The notes under the pieces are model-generated. The model worked only from the letters and a program-made list of their open reading frames with translations, was not told where the DNA came from and did no database searches. Source: Actinomycetes bacterium (GTDB lineage: Bacteria > Actinomycetota > Acidimicrobiia > Acidimicrobiales > Acidimicrobiaceae). From it: 6,674 nt of DNA. This document shows positions 3,613 through 6,674 of this stretch, one piece after another. A program made the translations under genes and the position numbers. Positions within the stretch are counted from its first letter, which is position 1; every line of letters starts with the position of its first letter. The stretch lies in the NCBI GenBank assembly GCA_021844725.1, contig JAKBSX010000165.1, forward strand, positions 1-6,674, written 5' to 3'.

Positions 3613-5446
3613 TTTCAATTTTTGGTTGCTCCAATAATGGTTCATTATACGATTTAATACGCCAAAACTCGGTACCAGGTGGCCTGTATGCGGAAATGGT
3701 GGATGGCATATTGGCTTTTTCAATGTGCTTCATGAAGGTATCAACGTCAGGTGCCAATCTACCACGATACACCGCACGGCTCAAATCCGCCCATGCTTGT
3801 TGTGCTTGTGACGCACTGGACTTATCTTGATACCACACAGAGAATCGAGCGCATTCCGTTACCCAGTCTATTCGTAAAGACTCATTACCTTTCTGCGACA
3901 CCCATTTCTGGGGACGCCATGACAATACCTTGTCGCTGGTGGGGATAGATGGACTTTTCTTTATTTTCTTGTATTCTATCAACAACTTATCGTTAGGGTT
4001 TACAAGCTCGCAACGGCAGCGTTCACATCTCCTGGCGGCAATATCGTTCTCGTGCTCGCACTCCGGGCATATTTTTGGACTCCACCTATGGGAACATCGT
4101 TCATGTGTGCCGTCTCTGTTGATTTGTTCGTTTGTGCATCTCCTCCCGTAATGGCTCGGCATAGGACCATACTCAGTTTCTATGCGATTACCCGCCAAGT
4201 CAAGGAAGTATCCATAATCGTCATGCGCGAACCCATCTTCATTCTTTCGCATGGACACCATGTTTTCTCCGCCGCATACGGGGCACAGAATGGATACAGG
4301 CTCTCCACTAGACGGCGCTCGCGCCTTTACTTCAGGTGCAAATATATCTCCGTCAGGAAAATGCCGTGACACATTTTCGGCATAGTCGAGCAGCAAGCAG
4401 TCTTGCTTCCCCGGACTCAACCGCAGCCCACGCCCGATAATCTGTTGCAGTAGTCCAGGAGATTCCGTAGCACGCAGGATGGCAATCACGTCCACATGCG
4501 GCGCGTCGAACCCTGTTGTGTAGACAGCCACGTTCACTAGATACTTGAGTTTTTGCGCCAGGAATTCACGGAGGATTCGTTCACGATCTGCTTTTTTTGT
4601 GTCTCCCGTAACCACTGCTGACAAGTGCGGCGGAAGGCTCGCCATACACTCATGCGCGTGCGCTACGGTAGACGCATAGATGATGACTCCACGACGCGGA
4701 ATGCTGTGCTCCACCACATCAGCGATGATGGCAGAAGTTTTGCGTCCGTGTCCTTCAAACGCACGCTCCACATCTTGCGCGTCGTACTTTCCCATTCTGT
4801 TTAGAACCAGTCCAGAAGTGTCATATCCTTCCGCGTGTGCTGGATCGGCATGGATGGGAGACAAATACCCCATTTCTATCAGTTCACGCGCCTGTATTTG
4901 ATAAATCAACGTGTGGAAATATGGGTCAATCGTTTCCTCAACAACTTTCCCGTCTGGCGTGTGCCCGTAGATATATCCGGTGTTGGCGCGGTAGGGGGTG
5001 GCGGAAAGTCCAAGAACTCTTAATCGCTTATTTTTTGCGCGTATCTTTTCTATGATATTCTTTATCGTTGGAGTAATCCCATGACACTCATCAATTAAAA
5101 CTAATCCAAACTTTTCTCCAAATCGTTCTATGGAATTGTTCACGCTAACCGGCGTACCAAATACCACAGGATAACGTAACGACTTTGAAATACTCGCACA
5201 GAATACAGACGATTTAAATCCAAGTTTAGTAAACTTATCTTTATTTTGTTCTACTAATTCCTTTGTCGGAGCTAAATTTAATATATGCTTTCCTTTTGAT
5301 AATTCAAAGAATTGTCGTGATATTTCTGCAATTACGATGCTCTTTCCTGCCCCTGTAGCGAGTTCCATAACTGCTGGGTCTACCGTTTTTTTTATCCACG
5401 AAACAGCAGCATCCACCGCTTCTTTTTGGTAGGGTCTTAATTCCAC
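3602..5446 (-). CDS. Phage SF2 helicase (DEAD/DEAH, SSL2-like) with zinc knuckles
   Basis: A 614-residue superfamily 2 helicase that would unwind or remodel DNA using ATP. Motifs in order: RPYQ at 4-7; Walker A TGAGKS at 31-36; motif II DECH at 119-122; motif III SAT at 148-150; motif V TTGFDAP at 310-316; motif VI QQIIGRGLR at 334-342. Two Cys clusters follow: CPVC at 388-391 with C437 and C451, and CPEC at 460-463 with CERC at 474-477, probably two zinc-binding knuckles for nucleic acid. The last 130 residues form a further domain with many Trp residues. The start is GTG at 5446, with GGGGA about six bases upstream, three bases after the methyltransferase-like stop and in the same frame. 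The gene is complete. DNA coding the first RecA-like domain is much lower in GC than the rest. Confidence 0.95.
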   Translation of the reverse strand: MELRPYQKEAVDAAVSWIKKTVDPAVMELATGAGKSIVIAEISRQFFELSKGKHILNLAPTKELVEQNKDKFTKLGFKSSVFCASISKSLRYPVVFGTPVSVNNSIERFGEKFGLVLIDECHGITPTIKNIIEKIRAKNKRLRVLGLSATPYRANTGYIYGHTPDGKVVEETIDPYFHTLIYQIQARELIEMGYLSPIHADPAHAEGYDTSGLVLNRMGKYDAQDVERAFEGHGRKTSAIIADVVEHSIPRRGVIIYASTVAHAHECMASLPPHLSAVVTGDTKKADRERILREFLAQKLKYLVNVAVYTTGFDAPHVDVIAILRATESPGLLQQIIGRGLRLSPGKQDCLLLDYAENVSRHFPDGDIFAPEVKARAPSSGEPVSILCPVCGGENMVSMRKNEDGFAHDDYGYFLDLAGNRIETEYGPMPSHYGRRCTNEQINRDGTHERCSHRWSPKICPECEHENDIAARRCERCRCELVNPNDKLLIEYKKIKKSPSIPTSDKVLSWRPQKWVSQKGNESLRIDWVTECARFSVWYQDKSSASQAQQAWADLSRAVYRGRLAPDVDTFMKHIEKANMPSTISAYRPPGTEFWRIKSYNEPLLEQPKIENAP

Positions 5447-5449
5447 TTT

Positions 5450-6001
5450 TTATCCCCATTGTTGTGCCATAGCGTCGGCAATTCCTTGATATGTAATACT
5501 CCGTAACATAGCCCTGTCTTTGCTAGGCGGCATTTTCCATATGCGCTGTTCTCGGCCTTCTACTATATCGGTAGGAACAAGTTTTGGTAGGTCTTTAAGC
5601 CAGAGACATGTCGCTTTCGTTTCCCCGTGACCGAACATCCACGGATGACATATTTGATCTGGTTTACGAATATGTGATGATATGATGCTGACTGGATTTT
5701 CTATAGCTATTTTTGGAATATTTGTGTTCATTAACTTCTGTACAAATTCCAGAGCAGCCTGTTGTCTCCCATCCGCGCGCTTTTCCGCAAAATATCGAGC
5801 GCCTGACACCGCCAAATGCGTGCATGGCGGATGGCCGATCATCAAATCCCAATCATCCTCAATGATGTCAAACACGTCTCCTTGGTAATGATTCCCTTCC
5901 GTAAGAGATGGAAGCAGGTCACAACTCATCGCATAATGCCCCAATTTAGCAAAAGCATCCCGAACTCGCCCAGACATTTCACACGCTATAAGGACTCTCA
6001 T
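5450..6001 (-). CDS. Short cytosine-C5-methyltransferase-like phage protein
   Basis: A 183-residue protein. It has an N-terminal SAM-site-like segment (LIACEMSGRVRDAF, then a DLLPS strand end), GHPPCTHLAVSG at 56-67 with Cys60 where C5-methyltransferases carry the catalytic Cys of motif IV, and IENP at 100-103 in place of the ENV of motif VI. GETKATCLWLKD lies at 126-137, EQR at 151-153 is a possible remnant of motif VIII, and a closing YQGIADAMAQ helix resembles motif X. Canonical C5-methyltransferases exceed about 300 residues and have a target-recognition domain; here there is little room for one. Such short forms are common in phages. They may methylate or otherwise modify DNA, but activity is unproven. 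It starts in an ATGA overlap with the preceding gene. The region 5641-5760 is AT-rich. Confidence 0.85.
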   Translation of the reverse strand: MRVLIACEMSGRVRDAFAKLGHYAMSCDLLPSLTEGNHYQGDVFDIIEDDWDLMIGHPPCTHLAVSGARYFAEKRADGRQQAALEFVQKLMNTNIPKIAIENPVSIISSHIRKPDQICHPWMFGHGETKATCLWLKDLPKLVPTDIVEGREQRIWKMPPSKDRAMLRSITYQGIADAMAQQWG

Positions 6002-6411
6002 TTTTCCAACTCCGCCAGTTCCTTCCGCAGCGACTCCAGACGTTTCGCCTTGCGCTCCGCTTCTAACGCCGCCTGCTCGTCGCGGTAGATCTGCGCTTCA
6101 GCTGTTGTCATCAGATTGTAGTGGTAAAGCTCATTACGAATCAGTTTTCGCCCCATTGAAAAATCAACATCATCGTTAAACGCTGCCGCCTCGATCACAA
6201 AATATGTGCCGTCCGTAAAACTCAGCAGGATCATATTGCCATCTTCTGTGATGGCGCGGACTGTTCTGCCGCTCACCATCGCATTGTGCGCAGCTTCTGG
6301 GGTCCCAGCGCGGGTGCCAGATAAGCGCCTGCAAATCTCAAACAGGGTTGGATTGGTAGACTCTCGGCCTTCTGCGATCAGTTCGTCCATGGTCATGTTT
6401 TCTGGTGTCAT
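5998..6411 (-). CDS. Phage protein with C-terminal coiled coil, unknown
   Basis: A 137-residue protein. The frame is open to 6480, but I set the start at ATG 6411 because AGGAG lies eight to nine bases upstream and this start follows the preceding stop by 19 bases. The longer form would sit inside the upstream gene. Residues 1-35 are helical and acidic (ENMTMDELIAEGR). Next comes a beta-rich middle (GRTVRAITEDGNMILLSFTDGTYFVIEAAAF), which looks like a small sheet. The C-terminus is a long charged helix (EAQIYRDEQAALEAERK and on to the end), a probable coiled coil. No enzyme motif is seen. Its place between the exonuclease-like and methyltransferase-like genes suggests a role in phage DNA metabolism, but I do not recognise it. 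Confidence 0.85.
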   Translation of the reverse strand: MTPENMTMDELIAEGRESTNPTLFEICRRLSGTRAGTPEAAHNAMVSGRTVRAITEDGNMILLSFTDGTYFVIEAAAFNDDVDFSMGRKLIRNELYHYNLMTTAEAQIYRDEQAALEAERKAKRLESLRKELAELEK

Positions 6412-6430
6412 TTTTTGTTGCTCCTTTTTG

Positions 6431-6674
6431 TCACTTAATAACCCAATACTCACTTGCCTTCCCGCGATATGGTTCAACATCCGCGTTTGGCAGCAGGTCC
6501 TTTACGAGTTTGGCATAGGCTACAGCGCCTTTTTTCTCCACCTTAGACACGGTGTATATGCCTATTCTGTCTTTGTCGCCGCGTGCTAACGCTACAAGGT
6601 TTGCTTTCGCGGTTTCAAACTCTGCGTCTGCTTCTTCCTTTTTCAATAACGCCGCTGCATATGCTAACGATTCA
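6431..6674 (-). CDS. C-terminal end of probable YqaJ-type phage exonuclease (5' end outside window)
   Basis: The frame is open from the window edge to a TGA at 6431, giving 80 visible residues. A TTG at 6646 could be mistaken for a start, but the coding frame continues upstream (ESLAYAAALLKKEEA), so I treat this as the tail of a larger gene. The segment holds an Ala/Lys/Glu-rich helix and then a beta region: GIYTVSKVEKKGAVAYAKL, LLPNADVEPY and a final SEYWVIK. This pattern, a 'V-x-K-V-E-K-K-G-x-V-x-Y' strand, an acidic loop and a terminal 'YW-x-I-K', matches my recollection of the C-terminal end of phage YqaJ-family recombination exonucleases. The catalytic part lies outside the window, so this is an inference. 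The downstream helicase and nuclease agree with it. Confidence 0.6.
   Translation of the reverse strand, partial: ESLAYAAALLKKEEADAEFETAKANLVALARGDKDRIGIYTVSKVEKKGAVAYAKLVKDLLPNADVEPYRGKASEYWVIK

Noticed and set aside
3613..3723. N-terminal extension of the VRR-NUC gene
   Set aside because: It lies wholly inside the helicase coding region, has no SD at 3723 or 3645, and the family usually begins near the TETAEQ helix.
4052..4369. Plus-strand 105-codon frame inside the helicase
   Set aside because: Antisense to an intact helicase with all motifs; no SD or promoter.
6206..6589. Plus-strand 127-codon frame
   Set aside because: It lies opposite two minus-strand genes with good SD sites and continuous operon structure; hydrophobic runs are typical of antisense frames.

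Overview
The window looks like part of the early region (DNA metabolism and accessory genes) of a tailed double-stranded DNA bacteriophage, either free or integrated. The evidence is the tight packing of small genes, ATGA start/stop overlaps, strong Shine-Dalgarno (SD) sites, sigma70-like promoters, many short unrecognised proteins, and a nuclease/methyltransferase-like/helicase block typical of phages. The promoters suggest a bacterial host with a normal housekeeping sigma factor. The exact host cannot be read from the sequence. No integrase, structural gene, tRNA or CRISPR array is visible.

Right block, minus strand (6674 down to 3211): the 3' end of a probable YqaJ-type phage exonuclease, an unknown 137-residue protein, a short cytosine-methyltransferase-like protein, a large SF2 (DEAD/DEAH-type) helicase with zinc knuckles and a GTG start, and a small VRR-NUC nuclease. 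Spacing is -11 to +19 bases, so this is one transcription unit. An exonuclease, a helicase and a junction-type nuclease together suggest phage replication or recombination. GC content changes sharply inside the helicase gene, which suggests mosaic ancestry.

Central block, plus strand (1581 to 3251): five small coupled genes of unknown function, including a 58-codon gene whose end overlaps the convergent VRR-NUC gene by 41 bases. The block lies between two minus-strand blocks and reads like an inserted or independently controlled early cassette.

Control region (1181 to 1580): about 400 bases between divergent operons. It holds three promoter-like sequences with perfect TTGACA -35 boxes. Two of those boxes lie in a perfect 10-base inverted repeat, one firing each way. 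A third promoter sits just before the plus operon. Between them are three direct repeats at an exact 36-base period and a doubtful 34-codon ORF. This is the most unusual part of the window.

Left block, minus strand (1180 down to 1): five small genes with strong SD sites, the last cut by the window edge. None has a function I can name; one resembles a phage domain family (DUF7173-like).
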